A stretch of 55,227 nucleotides of DNA from Neolewinella antarctica (GCF_011927835.1 NZ_JAATJH010000013.1:1-55227), one strand, 5' to 3'; shown: positions 1 through 10,300, counted from the stretch's first letter. The notes: generated by a model from the sequence alone, not told the origin. Numbers and translations are program-made.

Positions 1-51
1 CATCAGGGCAGCATGTTCTTCATCCGTTAGCGTCAGTAATCGTACATTCAT
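1..51 (-). CDS. 5' end of an unidentified gene, cut by the window edge
   Basis: An ATG at 51-49 on the minus strand opens a frame that stays open to the window edge, giving 17 residues beginning MNVRLLTLTDEEHAAL. I do not recognise the family with certainty. The charged TDEE stretch near the start resembles the beginning of some helix-turn-helix or IS630-type transposase N-termini, but that is weak. It lies in the AT-rich left end, downstream of the truncated PIN-like gene on the same strand. Confidence 0.4.
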   Translation of the reverse strand, partial: MNVRLLTLTDEEHAALM

Positions 52-87
52 TTGGCAATTTACAAAAGTTAAGCTAAATTTGTCTGA

Positions 88-378
88 TTACTTATCAATA
101 AGGCTTTCAACTTTACTAAATTTGTTTTTTTGATCTGAAATTGCAGATATCCGATTATTGTAAAATTCAAGTATCGTATTTTTTGGAATCCAACAACGAG
201 CTTGTATGTTCTCATTTTTGAACAGATTGATTAGGTCTTCGGTTGCTGAATTTGGAAGTCGATATAGGTCTAACAGAACGTTTGAATCAAACACAAATAA
301 CGCTTCTCCCCAAACTGTAGAGAAATCAATATTATCCGCAGACCGGTAAATCTTGTTTAATAGTTCTAAGTCGTTCAT
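88..378 (-). pseudogene. Truncated PIN-like domain protein (DUF4935/PIN_8 type)
   Basis: A 96-residue frame from an ATG at 378. Residues about 27-40 read ALFVFDSNVLLDLYR, the first acidic strand of a PIN-like nuclease fold: the Asp of 'FDSN' would be the first metal ligand. This is followed by a helix and 'WIPKNTILEFYNNR', whose Glu would be the second conserved acid. PIN_8 proteins are normally several hundred residues long with further catalytic acids, so this copy stops soon after the second motif and lacks the rest of the active site. It is probably a decayed remnant. The family is often found with phage-defence genes, which fits the neighbouring DUF262 gene. It could instead be a short intact protein, but the missing acids argue against activity. 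Confidence 0.55.
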
Positions 379-737
379 ATTTGCGTTTTAATAAAAAACA
401 ATAATTTAGCAGTAATTGGAATAGTTGATCTTTTGCATTCTATCGATGATTTAGGTACTACCCATATTCTTATAATTTTATAAATAGAATATAGCTATTT
501 GAGCAGAAAGTTCGCAGCAATAGAGGTCACATCTTCAATCGAAAACAAAATACACCAATCTACGGCAAGGTAGGCGGGTCATAAGCAAATATTCACAAAA
601 ACCGTTGCTGACACAGGAGAGCGGGGAGTTTTGTGAATCAAAACCGTTGGACCGACCGCTGAAAGAAAGAACAACGTTAGAACTCAATTTTCAAACCTAT
701 AGGGCGACTTGTCCATTGTTTCTGTATTCTCCGCACA
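379..737. other. Intergenic gap in the AT-rich island
   Basis: No gene is visible in this 359-base stretch. It contains one 10-bp inverted repeat, ATTCACAAAA at 591-600 against TTTTGTGAAT at 629-638, without a clear T-run. Copies of ACCGTT lie just inside the left arm and just after the right arm. No tRNA-like fold was recognised. Confidence 0.5.
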
Positions 738-2363
738 TTATTCTTCTTCACTAGATTTAACTTGAACGATAATTCGATCAATTAACTCCGAGCTAATACG
801 GGCGCACCTTTTTTTGAAAAATTTCATGTAATTATCATCTAATACTCCATAATCTTTGATGTCATCGATTAAATGTGTTTTCATGGTATTTTCGATATTC
901 TTGTTCTCCTCCATGTATTCACTCATGTACTTAGAAGGAGCTTTAGCCCTAATTTTATTTTTATTTAATTCTCCATCTATAATCGTAATGTTTGCGATAT
1001 GGTTATACTGCCATTGTTCAATTTCAGGACTATTCTTCTTTAGAAATCCTTTGGGGAAAAAGTGATGATAATTTCGTGATGTTGCTATCTTTAACCAACT
1101 ATTATGAATGTTCACTTCCTGATCATTATCGAAGGATCTCGGATGTTGCATTGTAAATAAACACAAAATAGCTTTTATGAATGATGTGTTAGCCGCAAAC
1201 TGGCCATTGTTCACTATGTTATCTGTGGAAACGTCAATAGTCCAATCATATTTAGGTAGACTACCTGCTATTATATGGTCCATCTTGTCAATATCCTGGA
1301 CTAATTTTGCTTCAACTGAAGATGAATACCTAAAACCTAGCGATGTTCTCCAAAAGAAATCTTCAAGCATTTTAGAGGTCTTATAATTAGGTTTTCCTTT
1401 TGTTTTATGATAGAAGTATGAAATTGGAACTATAAGGGCATTATAAGGAAGTAATCGAGAAACGGGAATTCCAAATGCCTTGTAGTGAAAAACTGCCTGC
1501 TTCACACATTTCACGGCTTCTGGCCACATTTCAATAAACTCTTTCTTGTCTAATTTTAGAATTGCTTTTCTCTTGCATTCTCCAGTTATCAATAGACTAA
1601 CAAGTTGCAGGACATTTGCCGAAGAAATTGTTTCATATTTAATCTCCTCTAACTCACTTGTTAATTCAGTAAATTTTTCCTGGAGATCAAATTTCTTTTC
1701 TTGATCATATGTTTTTGCAACCATTATCTCAAAAAGAGTAAGGTCCTTACCACCAACATTGAGCCTCGTAAACACATCCGTAGCTTCATCAATCTCTGCA
1801 TCTTTAAAATTAATGCCTTTAAACTGATAAGAGGATATTATTCGCTTGTATTTCTCAATTTTATTATATCTATCGTCGCTAAAATTGTTTAAAAACTTCC
1901 TGTCTGACGACATCAAATCCGTAAGTCTTATGCAAGCGTATTCTTCGCGGTCTTTAATATCTGATATGACAATTTCATCATCAAAATTTGCATCTAGATC
2001 TACATATATATTTGAAAAATCATCGTACCTGCCGCTGCTTCTCTTAATCACGAGTCCTTTTAAAGTAGCAAATAGAGAAGTTATTCTTTGCTGACCGTCC
2101 AATACGTAATTTACGAATTCACCATCAGCGGGTTCTGGTAAATCTAACTTTCCAATGTTCTTTATGGACCTTAATCTCTCATTTGTCCGCCAATAAATGA
2201 AAGTCCCAATTGGATAACCTTTAAGAACACTATCCACTAGTTTAGCTGATCTCTCTGTTGACCATACAAAATCTCTTTGAAACTGAGGAATTTTAATCTG
2301 TCCAGTTTCAATTTCATTCAAAAGAGTTGAATAAGATTTATCACCACTTTCTAAACTTGCCAT
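738..2363 (-). CDS. DUF262 domain protein, GmrSD-like putative defence nuclease
   Basis: A 541-residue cytoplasmic protein. The N-terminal DUF262 (ParB/Srx-like) domain shows IPQFQRDFVW at residues 25-34 and the hallmark DGQQR at 89-93, which in this family forms an NTP-binding/hydrolysing site. A second DUF262 signature, FTRLNVGGKDLTLFE, lies near 198-212. The C-terminal part has NYHHFFPKGF at 431-440, then an Asn (about 454) and an N-x-x-K near 467-470: an HNH-like His-Asn arrangement as in DUF1524/GmrD-type nucleases. Known relatives (GmrSD, BrxU, SspE) restrict modified or phosphorothioated DNA. The partner here, if any, is not visible; the upstream gene is GC-rich glycan machinery, so this gene marks the edge of a transferred island. 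Defence function is inferred from family only. The start is ATG at 2363. Confidence 0.8.
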   Translation of the reverse strand: MASLESGDKSYSTLLNEIETGQIKIPQFQRDFVWSTERSAKLVDSVLKGYPIGTFIYWRTNERLRSIKNIGKLDLPEPADGEFVNYVLDGQQRITSLFATLKGLVIKRSSGRYDDFSNIYVDLDANFDDEIVISDIKDREEYACIRLTDLMSSDRKFLNNFSDDRYNKIEKYKRIISSYQFKGINFKDAEIDEATDVFTRLNVGGKDLTLFEIMVAKTYDQEKKFDLQEKFTELTSELEEIKYETISSANVLQLVSLLITGECKRKAILKLDKKEFIEMWPEAVKCVKQAVFHYKAFGIPVSRLLPYNALIVPISYFYHKTKGKPNYKTSKMLEDFFWRTSLGFRYSSSVEAKLVQDIDKMDHIIAGSLPKYDWTIDVSTDNIVNNGQFAANTSFIKAILCLFTMQHPRSFDNDQEVNIHNSWLKIATSRNYHHFFPKGFLKKNSPEIEQWQYNHIANITIIDGELNKNKIRAKAPSKYMSEYMEENKNIENTMKTHLIDDIKDYGVLDDNYMKFFKKRCARISSELIDRIIVQVKSSEEE

Positions 2364-2459
2364 AATCTAAAATTTTTCTAAATGTAATACTTTTTGTTAT
2401 GCGGAACAGTAGCATCCGCGCAAATTCTCCACAAAACTGCTCTCCAGTTCGAACCCAAA

Positions 2460-3809
2460 CTACCACCCAAACCAATCAACCCCAACCCTCCCCGCCCCCG
2501 ACCCAGTAAAAACCAAATAAACATCACGCCGCCCAGCACCCCCAGAAAACTCCCCAGAAACCTCCCCCGTAAAAGCATCAGCACCACCCCCAGGAACCAC
2601 CACCGTAGCCACCACCGGACCATCCGGCGCACCAATCCGCACCTCAATCCCCATCCCCCGGTCGGCATCAATAAGTTTGGCGGTAAACTCGGTGGCATCC
2701 GGACCGAAGGTAACGTTGGCGTAGCGCAGCCAGTCACCCGCGCGGGCATCGCCGACCTGGAAGCCACCGTCCGGCGCGTCCCGTTTCTTGGCACCGGCGC
2801 CGTCGGCTATTTCGTAGTACCATTCCGCCTCGATCCGGTCCCAATTAGCGTCGTACTGCCCTACCCCGTTCGCGAAATGCTGATCGAGAAAATCGGTATC
2901 GGTTACCAACCGGCCGTCGTCGGTGAAGTGGGCGTAGGTCATGATCGTCTCGCGGTATTTTTTTCCGTTAACGAGGTAGTAGCACCACACGTGGTAAAAC
3001 TGCCCTTTCCACCAGAAGAAGCTACCGTGGGCGAACTGGTCCAGGTGGTGGCCTTGCCCCACCGCCCCGCGGCCGACGTACGGGCCGTAGACATTGTCGG
3101 AGGTAGCGTAATCCCGACCCCAACTCAGGTAGTAAGTGCTATCGTATTTAAATAAATAGCTCTTATCCATCCATTTGGGGGCATTCGCCCACGCTTCCCC
3201 CGTAATCGTAATGGGCCGGGGTTGCTCGGCCAGAGAGATCATGTCCTCATTTAACCTACCGACGTGGTACGACTCTTCCTTATCACCATAAACTAAATAA
3301 GGTGTTTCGTTCTCATCATCATCAATAAAAGCAGTGGGGTCATGGCGCGGCGAAACGAGTGGTTTACCGAGCGGATCTTTAAATGGACCGGTCGGGGAAT
3401 CGGACGTCATCACGCCGACGCTGCGTTTCTGGTCGGAGAAATAAAAGTAATATTTTCCGTTCCGCGTCGCGGCATCGGCGGCCCAGGCGTCGGAGCTGTC
3501 GTCGTCCATGTAATTATCCTGGGGGGAGATGCTGCCCCGCTGCGTCCAGTTGACCAAGTCCGTAGTGGTAAACACGCGCCATTCCCGCATGTCCCACAGG
3601 TCGTCGTCCGGCGAGGTATCGTGGCCGGTGTAGAGGTACACCGTGTCGCCGAATACCCGGGCGTGCGGGTCCGACATGCCGATGTCTTTGATCAGCGGGT
3701 TCCCGGGTTTGAACACTTCCGCGGGGGGCGCCGCAACGGGGGCCGGGGCGCGGCCGCAGGTGCAGAGTAAAAGGGGGAAGAGCAGGGTGAACACGGAGCG
3801 GACTACCAA
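2460..3809 (-). CDS. GH43-like lipoprotein with C-terminal CBM6-like domain
   Basis: The frame stays open to a TTG at 3857 and has no ATG. I prefer the TTG at 3809, which gives a short basic start and a hydrophobic segment ending in LLLC (lipobox), hence an outer-membrane or periplasmic lipoprotein. Using numbering from 3857: the five-bladed propeller spans about 55-330, with MSDPHARVF (Asp63, expected general base) and RHDPTAF (Asp173, expected pKa modulator). The place where GH43 enzymes usually have the acid Glu in an 'E-A/G-P' motif reads WANAPKW, with Asn225; Glu221 lies four residues earlier. Residues about 342-465 form a CBM6-like sandwich. GH43 members act on xylosides or arabinosides, which would suit xylose in ulvan. 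It is first in the GC-rich cluster. No T9SS tail. The copy of the 16-bp repeat at 3748-3763 encodes the residues after the lipobox. Confidence 0.75.
   Translation of the reverse strand: MVVRSVFTLLFPLLLCTCGRAPAPVAAPPAEVFKPGNPLIKDIGMSDPHARVFGDTVYLYTGHDTSPDDDLWDMREWRVFTTTDLVNWTQRGSISPQDNYMDDDSSDAWAADAATRNGKYYFYFSDQKRSVGVMTSDSPTGPFKDPLGKPLVSPRHDPTAFIDDDENETPYLVYGDKEESYHVGRLNEDMISLAEQPRPITITGEAWANAPKWMDKSYLFKYDSTYYLSWGRDYATSDNVYGPYVGRGAVGQGHHLDQFAHGSFFWWKGQFYHVWCYYLVNGKKYRETIMTYAHFTDDGRLVTDTDFLDQHFANGVGQYDANWDRIEAEWYYEIADGAGAKKRDAPDGGFQVGDARAGDWLRYANVTFGPDATEFTAKLIDADRGMGIEVRIGAPDGPVVATVVVPGGGADAFTGEVSGEFSGGAGRRDVYLVFTGSGAGRVGVDWFGW
3748..3763 (+). repeat. 16-bp dispersed repeat inside the GH43 signal/linker region
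   Basis: GCGCGGCCGCAGGTGC on the plus strand, an exact match to the consensus GCGCGGYCGCRGGTGC. Read on the coding (minus) strand it supplies the codons at and just after the lipobox cysteines of the GH43-like lipoprotein. Confidence 0.65.
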
Positions 3810-3896
3810 GGGGAAGATATTTTGAACTTGAATAAATGGATTAGGCGGCAAAGCCAAGATAAACAGCCTGCGTTGGCGAGCGCACCCGCCTTACCC

Positions 3897-3935
3897 AAAA
3901 AATCGGCCGCCCGCGGTGATGTGCGGACGGCCGAT
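3897..3935 (-). terminator. Rho-independent terminator after the first GH-A-like gene
   Basis: On the minus strand an ATCGGCCG-CCGC stem pairs with GCGG-CGGCCGAT around an 8-nt loop (3902-3935) and is followed by six T (3897-3902). It lies about 120 bases past the stop at 4059 and before the GH43 gene, so it would separate the two transcripts. Confidence 0.75.
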
Positions 3936-4041
3936 CTGCCGTATAATTAGTTTAATCAGGTTGGCAACTTCCTGATCTACTCGGTAAAGACGTTTTGCCG
4001 GTGGTCGTGAGATTTAGATTGGTATTTACCGTAAATCCCTT

Positions 4042-4057
4042 GCACCCGCGGCCGCGC
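4042..4057 (-). repeat. 16-bp dispersed repeat, solo copy just after a stop codon
   Basis: GCACCCGCGGCCGCGC on the plus strand, i.e. GCGCGGCCGCGGGTGC on the minus strand, starting two bases after the TAG of the 4059-7049 gene. No close inverted partner was found within 100 bases. Confidence 0.65.
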
Positions 4058-4058
4058 C

Positions 4059-7049
4059 CTACTGAAAGATAATTTTACCGATACCGGTAGTCGTCCGCAA
4101 CAGGTACGTAGCGCGCGCGAAATTAGACAGGTCGATCTCCCGACCTTTTCCTTGCGCGACCGTGCGACCGGTCAGTGAATAAATCGTCCAGTTGTCCTCC
4201 TTCTCGAGGAAGAAACGACCGTCACTACTCGGGTTCGGTGACACGGTGATGCGGTCCAGCTTCTGGAAGTTACTGGTCGATACCACGTTGGAACCCCGGA
4301 ACTCGATGAAGTCCAGGTTGTAGCCACGGCCAGCGACGAATAAGCGGATCACTTGCTCACCGGCTTCCAGGAAGACGCTATCCAAGGTTATGGTATCGTA
4401 GGAGCCCCAACCTTCCGTTACCGGAAACTCGTAAGCATTTACGATCGTGTCCATACCGGCGTCCGGAAGGATGATGCTCATCATACCACCGCCACCGGGG
4501 CGTCCGGAAGCGTAAGCCATGTCCAGCGCGTAAAAATCAGCCGACGTTACGTTCACGGTGTGCTCCTGCCACTCACCCGGTGCGTTGAAACCGGTAACGA
4601 AACCGGTACCGCCCGTGCCGATGTCGACGTCGTCCGTGCGGTAAACGCCACCGGTGTTACCGGCGTCGTTGTCCACGAACGAAACGTCCGTACCGCCGAT
4701 GTCGTAGTTCTCGGCCTCTAACTTACCGGGAAGTTGGGTAATGCCCGCGTACGGAGACTGCTCGGCGTTGGAGGTTACCGTAATCTTATCTATGTTGTAT
4801 CCACCGTCGATCGTTCTGAAGCGCAAGACGTACTCCCCCGCCGGTAAGGCAACCGAATCAGCGGTAGCCGTCAGGTAAGTCGTGAACTCACCGGTGTTGG
4901 GTAGGTCGATGCGCTCGATGATTGTGCCCTGCCCGATTAACTCCACGGTTAGCCCCGCGTTGGGGCGTTTCGTAGCGTACGTCCATTCAAAATTGTAGCT
5001 ATTGGAATCGGCCACCGCGACGGTAAATTCCGTCCACTCGCCGAAGGTGTTGTCGGTTACGACAACCCGCTCGTCGGACAGACTAATATCGACGTCTTCT
5101 TCCGCACGATAGTCCGAGTCGCCCGTGTTTCCGGGGGTTTTATCGTTGTAAGCGAGGTCTTGCCCGCCCTTGTCGAAGTCTTCCGCCTCGAATACGCCGG
5201 GCAGCCGAATGGGAGAACCGGTGAAAGGTTCCTGAACAAAATTGGTCACGTAAATCAGTACGAAAGCTTCCGTCGACGTGCCTTCGTCGTCCGTTGCCGT
5301 AGCGGAAACCCGGTAGGTTCCGGCTTCCGTCGGGGTGAAGGTTGTTTCGTAAGGAGCCGTCGTGATGGCGGTGTCAATGTCGATGCTGTCCACCGTGAAC
5401 TGCACTTGTACAATCGCTCCGTCAATGTCACTAGCGGTGGCCATCAGTGGGATCACGTCCCCTGGTTTGTAGGAAGAGAAGGCCGCGGGAGAGGTCAACG
5501 CTACCGTTGGCGCCTGCGCGTCGGAGTCGCTACCCAGGAATACCGTACTGATGGACAACGGCGGCAACGTAATGGCGCCCATGCCAGATTTAATTTCGCT
5601 CAGGGGGTCCTGATCGATAGGAAGTTCACGCGTTTCGTCGACGCTCGAAAACTGCATCGCTTTGTGGATGAAGGGTTGATCGTAGGTGGTGCCGTCGAGC
5701 TTCAGCGTGAAGGGAACCGACTTGTCGGTCAGGTTCAGTACCAGGACGGTGGTCTTGCCATCCTTAGTTACGGCGCGGGCCGTTACGGCGTTGACGCCAC
5801 TTTCTAGTTCCAGGGTAGTCATGTTACCGTCCAGCAGGACGCTGTTGGCGAGGACGGACTGGAGAATATCGTGGGTCAGGCCGTAGGCCGTCTTTTCCAG
5901 TGGGTATTTCACCTGGTCCTTGCTACCGTTTTCGCGCTCCGTAAAGGCGACGAAGGAGTTGAGCTTACCGTTTACGCTGAACCAGTTCGCGCGTTGGTAA
6001 ATATCCTGGTTCTCGGCCATGAACATAATACAGTCGGCCATACCCAGTGCCGAAACGGCGTTGGCACCGCCGGAGCTTACGCCCCACTCGGTCAGCCAGA
6101 CGGGCTTGGTCGTGTGGATGCGCACGAAGTCGTTGGTGGAACTCGCCAGGCTTTTACGGGCGGTCAGCGCCGTACTGTAAGCATCGTCGTTGTTATCAGC
6201 ATTATCGGGGTCCTTACCGATGTAGGTGTGGACGGTGACCGCGTCGAAGTAATCCAGTTCTTCGGTGAGCTTATCGTTCCACTTCGGTGCGAAGAAGGAG
6301 CCTCTTCTCAGGAGCGGGATGGATACTTTGATATCCGGGTCTCTGGACTTCAGTGCTTCGCCCATCGCCTTAGCCCGGGCGACGTAATCCGGAGCGTTAG
6401 GAATGAAGGAGCTACGTTGGCCGGGGTAGAAATTCTCGTTGCCCATTTCGACGTCTTTCACTTCGAGACCGCGGGCGATCAGGTTGTCGTAGAACGCGAG
6501 GGTTTCGGGTGCTTCGTCGGTGGAAGCGCCGGCTTCGGCGTCCCAACTCATGTTGAAGGTCCAGACCATGTCGAAGCCTTTTCCTACACCGAGGATCCGT
6601 TCCCGGTTCAGCTGTTCGAGGCCGTCGATGCCCAATTTCCGGTTCAGTCGGTCGAAGGTATTGATGGCGTCTATTTCATCTACCGTGGCGGTTCTGATGT
6701 CATTAGGATCATCCCGCGCGACGTATTCGAACGTTTCCGTACCGAACAGGCGAGTTACGTCCCTACGCCAGTCGTACCAGTTAGCAAACAGGCCGTGGGG
6801 GAACCGGACGGTGATGGGATCGAACTTTCGGATCAATTCCTTATCCCGGTCGGATTCAAAGCCGAAGATGTTGTAACCCAGCAGGGGATTGAGGAATGTT
6901 TCTTCGCTGCCCGTCTGCACGTCCAACTCCGCCGTGATCGTCTCGGGGATGTCGAACGGGTAATCTTCCTGCGCAAACACGCTGCCGGTGAGGCAACACG
7001 CGCAGAGCATTAGTAATCCCAGTTTTCTGGGTAATAGGTATTTTGTCAT
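4059..7049 (-). CDS. Secreted clan GH-A-like glycoside hydrolase with Ig, two CBMs and T9SS tail
   Basis: 996 residues with a signal peptide (cleavage near residue 26, VFAQ). The catalytic region (about 30-500) looks like a clan GH-A TIM barrel plus a beta-sandwich: MGNENF has Glu205 (expected acid/base after strand 4) and WLTEWG has Glu321 (expected nucleophile after strand 7). This is the layout of GH39/GH51-type enzymes, but I cannot assign a family. After it come an Ig-like domain (about 512-605), two CBM6-type domains each with an 'EAE..D.GG' opening, and a C-terminal T9SS sorting domain (SPNPSS, then a final KIIFQ). Export through T9SS to the cell surface or medium follows. It is a paralogue of the next gene upstream (7331-10339), with near-identical catalytic blocks such as FPHGLFANWYDWR. 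Beta-xylosidase, arabinofuranosidase or a new activity are all possible. Start is ATG at 7049. Confidence 0.7.
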   Translation of the reverse strand: MTKYLLPRKLGLLMLCACCLTGSVFAQEDYPFDIPETITAELDVQTGSEETFLNPLLGYNIFGFESDRDKELIRKFDPITVRFPHGLFANWYDWRRDVTRLFGTETFEYVARDDPNDIRTATVDEIDAINTFDRLNRKLGIDGLEQLNRERILGVGKGFDMVWTFNMSWDAEAGASTDEAPETLAFYDNLIARGLEVKDVEMGNENFYPGQRSSFIPNAPDYVARAKAMGEALKSRDPDIKVSIPLLRRGSFFAPKWNDKLTEELDYFDAVTVHTYIGKDPDNADNNDDAYSTALTARKSLASSTNDFVRIHTTKPVWLTEWGVSSGGANAVSALGMADCIMFMAENQDIYQRANWFSVNGKLNSFVAFTERENGSKDQVKYPLEKTAYGLTHDILQSVLANSVLLDGNMTTLELESGVNAVTARAVTKDGKTTVLVLNLTDKSVPFTLKLDGTTYDQPFIHKAMQFSSVDETRELPIDQDPLSEIKSGMGAITLPPLSISTVFLGSDSDAQAPTVALTSPAAFSSYKPGDVIPLMATASDIDGAIVQVQFTVDSIDIDTAITTAPYETTFTPTEAGTYRVSATATDDEGTSTEAFVLIYVTNFVQEPFTGSPIRLPGVFEAEDFDKGGQDLAYNDKTPGNTGDSDYRAEEDVDISLSDERVVVTDNTFGEWTEFTVAVADSNSYNFEWTYATKRPNAGLTVELIGQGTIIERIDLPNTGEFTTYLTATADSVALPAGEYVLRFRTIDGGYNIDKITVTSNAEQSPYAGITQLPGKLEAENYDIGGTDVSFVDNDAGNTGGVYRTDDVDIGTGGTGFVTGFNAPGEWQEHTVNVTSADFYALDMAYASGRPGGGGMMSIILPDAGMDTIVNAYEFPVTEGWGSYDTITLDSVFLEAGEQVIRLFVAGRGYNLDFIEFRGSNVVSTSNFQKLDRITVSPNPSSDGRFFLEKEDNWTIYSLTGRTVAQGKGREIDLSNFARATYLLRTTTGIGKIIFQ

Positions 7050-7146
7050 AATCGGTTTATTTGTGTTTAAATGAAAATAAGAATAATTCGGGTAAATTGT
7101 ATCCTGCGGTGTCTCGTACGGCGCGCAGTTTTTATTGATTATTTTA

Positions 7147-7275
7147 TTAACTAACTGACCTTACGCAGCTCATTCTTTTCTTACCACAAAGGGCACGGAG
7201 AACACAAAGGAAAGTCATCCTTTGTGATCTCCGTGTGCTATGTGGTTAAATCTTTTGCGCAAGATCAGTTAACTA
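7147..7275. repeat. Long imperfect inverted repeat, MITE-like
   Basis: The core hairpin at 7184-7245 pairs CCACAAAGGGCACGGAGAAC... with its reverse complement: 24 of 28 positions match around a 6-nt loop. Outer arms (AACTGACCTTACGCA near 7150-7167, and TTGCGCAAGATCAGTT near 7253-7270) also pair with a few mismatches, extending the fold. The CACAAAGG/CACGGAG words resemble non-autonomous repeat elements seen in several bacterial phyla. There is no T-run on either side, so it does not look like a simple terminator. It fills most of the 281-base gap between the two GH-A-like genes. Confidence 0.55.
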
Positions 7276-7330
7276 CTATTTGCTGTCTTTTGGGGTAAGA
7301 TGAAGTTTGGTTCGCGATTTTTTCATATTA

Positions 7331-10300
7331 TCACTGATTACTCTTTTGAAAACGCAGCGTCCGTACCCCCTCCGCACCCGTCAATTCCAAATAATAGGTA
7401 CCGACGGAAAGATCACTCACGTCGAGCCGCCGCACGTCGCCGCTAATGACGCGCAGCGTGCGGCCATTCACGTCGAGCAACCGGGCGTTGACGATGGTTT
7501 GCTGGGTTACTAATTCAATTCCGTCGGTTGTGGGGTTCGGAAACAGACGCGCGGCGAAGGTGGACGCAAAATCGACCTGGACAATTACGGAAAGGTCCGT
7601 CGTGCCGTCGAAGTCGCGTTGTTCCAACCGGTAGTAGTTGATTCCCGCGGCCGGTTGCTGGTCCCGAAAACCGTACTCGCCCGTTGCGGACGCCGCGACA
7701 AAGTCCAGATTCGCCCAGTCCACGCCGTTACCGCTACGCTGCACCGTGAATCCCTCGTTCGCTACTTCCCCGGCGGTTCGCCAAGCTAGGTTCACGAACT
7801 TCTGCTCCGCTACCCCGGTGAAGGTCAGCCAGTCAACGGGCAAGACCGCCTCGGAAATCGTTACTCGATCGAGATTGTACCCCCCACCCGCTACGGTGAA
7901 GCGGAGGACTTGTTCGCCGGCGACCAAACTAATGTTTCCGGACGTGCTAGTCACAAAATCCGTTGGGCTGCCCCCCCGGGGTAGTGGCACTTCGAAGGTC
8001 ATGGCATTGTTATCAACGTCCGGTTGAATGCGGACGGTGCCGTTTCGCCCGGTAAAGTAATTGAATTCAAACACGTACTCACCCGCCGTCGGCACGTCGA
8101 TGGTATATTCTTGCCACTCGTTAAATTCATTACCCTCGATGACGGTAACGGAACCAAAATTGCGCACGTCCACGCCGTCACCCGGGCGGTAAGGATTATT
8201 ACCACCGTCGGCGGTAGCGTCACTCTTGTCGAAGTAAGCCACTTCCGGGCCGCCTGCGTCGTAGTCTTCTGCCTCCAGGGCCAGTACGCCGTTAGTGAAT
8301 TCATTCGTACCGAGAAACCCGGCCTGAAAGATCGGTGTTGGTACGACCTCGAAAAAGTCGAGTCCGTAACCGCCACCCTTGGTGGTAAATCGCAGCACGG
8401 TGTTGCCTACGGGAAGTTGAACGCCGGTCTTGGTCACCGTGGCAAACTCGGGGTTGCCGGCTGCGTCACGGGGGGTGCTCGGCAACATAACCCGCCCACC
8501 CAAGTCGGCGGTTGCCTGACCCGGAAGTTCCACGGAGACTTGAATTTGTCCGGAGCTGGTGGCCGAGTTAGAGGCGTAGGTAAAAATGATGTCGTAGTTA
8601 TCAGCTTTGGTCACGTTCAGGGTATATTCTTGGTATTCGTTAAATTTATTATCGAACGTCACGATGCGCGAACCGAAGTTTTGCAGGTCGACAAGTTCCG
8701 TCGGCCGGTACGTCAGGTTGCTGCCGGTTCTACCGTCCGCTTTCTCCCCGTAAGCGACGTCGGGGCCGCCTTCGTCGTAGTCTTCGGCCTCGACGATACC
8801 GCCGTCCGGCACGAAATTGGTTTTGGCCAGGTACGCGTCGTCGCCTAAGTACACCGTGCTGATGGATAATGGCGGCAACGTAATGTCACCCATACCTTCT
8901 TTGATTACGCTCAGGGGGTCTTGACCGAACGGCAACTCCCGCTCCTCACCTACGGTGGCGAACTGCATGGCCCGGTGGACGAACGGTTCGGTGTACGGCG
9001 TGCCGTCGATCTTCAGCGTGAAGGGGACGGATTTATCCGTTAAATTAATGATCAACACGGCCGTTCTCCCGTCTTTCGTCACGGCTCTGGCCGTAACGGC
9101 GTCAACGCCGCTCTCCAGTTCCAGGGTGGTCATCGTTCCTTCCAGCAGTACGCTGTTGGCGAGTACGGAATTGAGGATTTCGTGGGCCAGGCCGTACGCC
9201 GTCTTTTCCAGCGGGTACTTTATTTGGTCCTTACTGCCGTTCGCTTTGTCCGTAAAGGCGACGAATGAATTTAATTTACCGTTCACGCTGAACCAGTTCG
9301 CGCGCTGGTAGATGTCCTGGTTTTCCGCCATGAATAAATAGCAATCCGCCATGCCCAGCACGGAGGCGGCGTTGGGGCCTCCGGACTGTACGCCCCACTC
9401 CGTCAACCAGACCGGCTTGGTGGTGAAAGGACGCACGAAGTTATTGGTCGAGGACGCCAAGCTTTTCCGCGCGGTGAGCGCCGTACTGTACGCATCGTCG
9501 CTGTTGTCCGCGTTATCGGGGTCGGCGCCGATGTAAGTGTGCACGGTCACGGCGTCGAAGTAAGTTCCGTCCTGCGTCAGTTTTGCGTTCCAGTTGGGGT
9601 CGACGAAAGATCCTCTGCGGAGCAGGGGGATGGAGACTTTCACGTCGGGGTCCCGCGACTTCAGTGCCTGCGCCATGGCCTTTGCGCGGGCCACGTAATC
9701 CGTTGCATTGGGGATAAAGGAGCTGCGCTGGCCGGGGTAAAAATTCTCGTTCCCCAGCTCTACGTCCGTTACGGCGAGGCCACGGGAGATGAGGTCGTCG
9801 TAAAAGCCCAGCGTCTCCGGGGCTTCGTTCAGGGTTGCCCCGGCCTCGGCGTCGGCACTCATGTTGAACGTCCAGACTATGTCGAAGCCGGTGCCCTCGC
9901 GGACGAGGCGTTCATCGTTCAGTTGTTCCAGCCCATCAATGCCAACTTTCCGGTTGATGCGGTCGAAGGTCTCAATCGAACTTAATTCGTCGATTTCGGC
10001 GGTTCTCGTCTCTCGGTCCCTGAAGATGTAGTCGAACGTTTCCGTACCGAAGACCCGCGTCCCGTCCGTGCGCCAGTCGTACCAGTTGGCAAAAAGCCCG
10101 TGGGGGAACCTGACGGTAATGGGGTCGAATCTTCTGACAAACTCCTTCTCGAGTGCCGAATTAAACCCAAAAATATTGTAGCCGAGCAGCGGGTTTCGAA
10201 AGGCTTCCTGCCCGCCCGTCCGCACGTCCAGCTCCGCCGTGATTGTGTTCGGCACCACGAATGGATACGTACCCTGCGCGCGTACCGTGTTGCCCAAGCA

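Noticed and set aside
591..638. tRNA or phage attachment site in the first gap
   Set aside because: Only a 10-bp inverted repeat was found; no cloverleaf and no integrase.
2394..3155. Long plus-strand frame rich in Pro and Arg
   Set aside because: It is the antisense shadow of the GH43/CBM6 gene; no family motifs and extreme composition.
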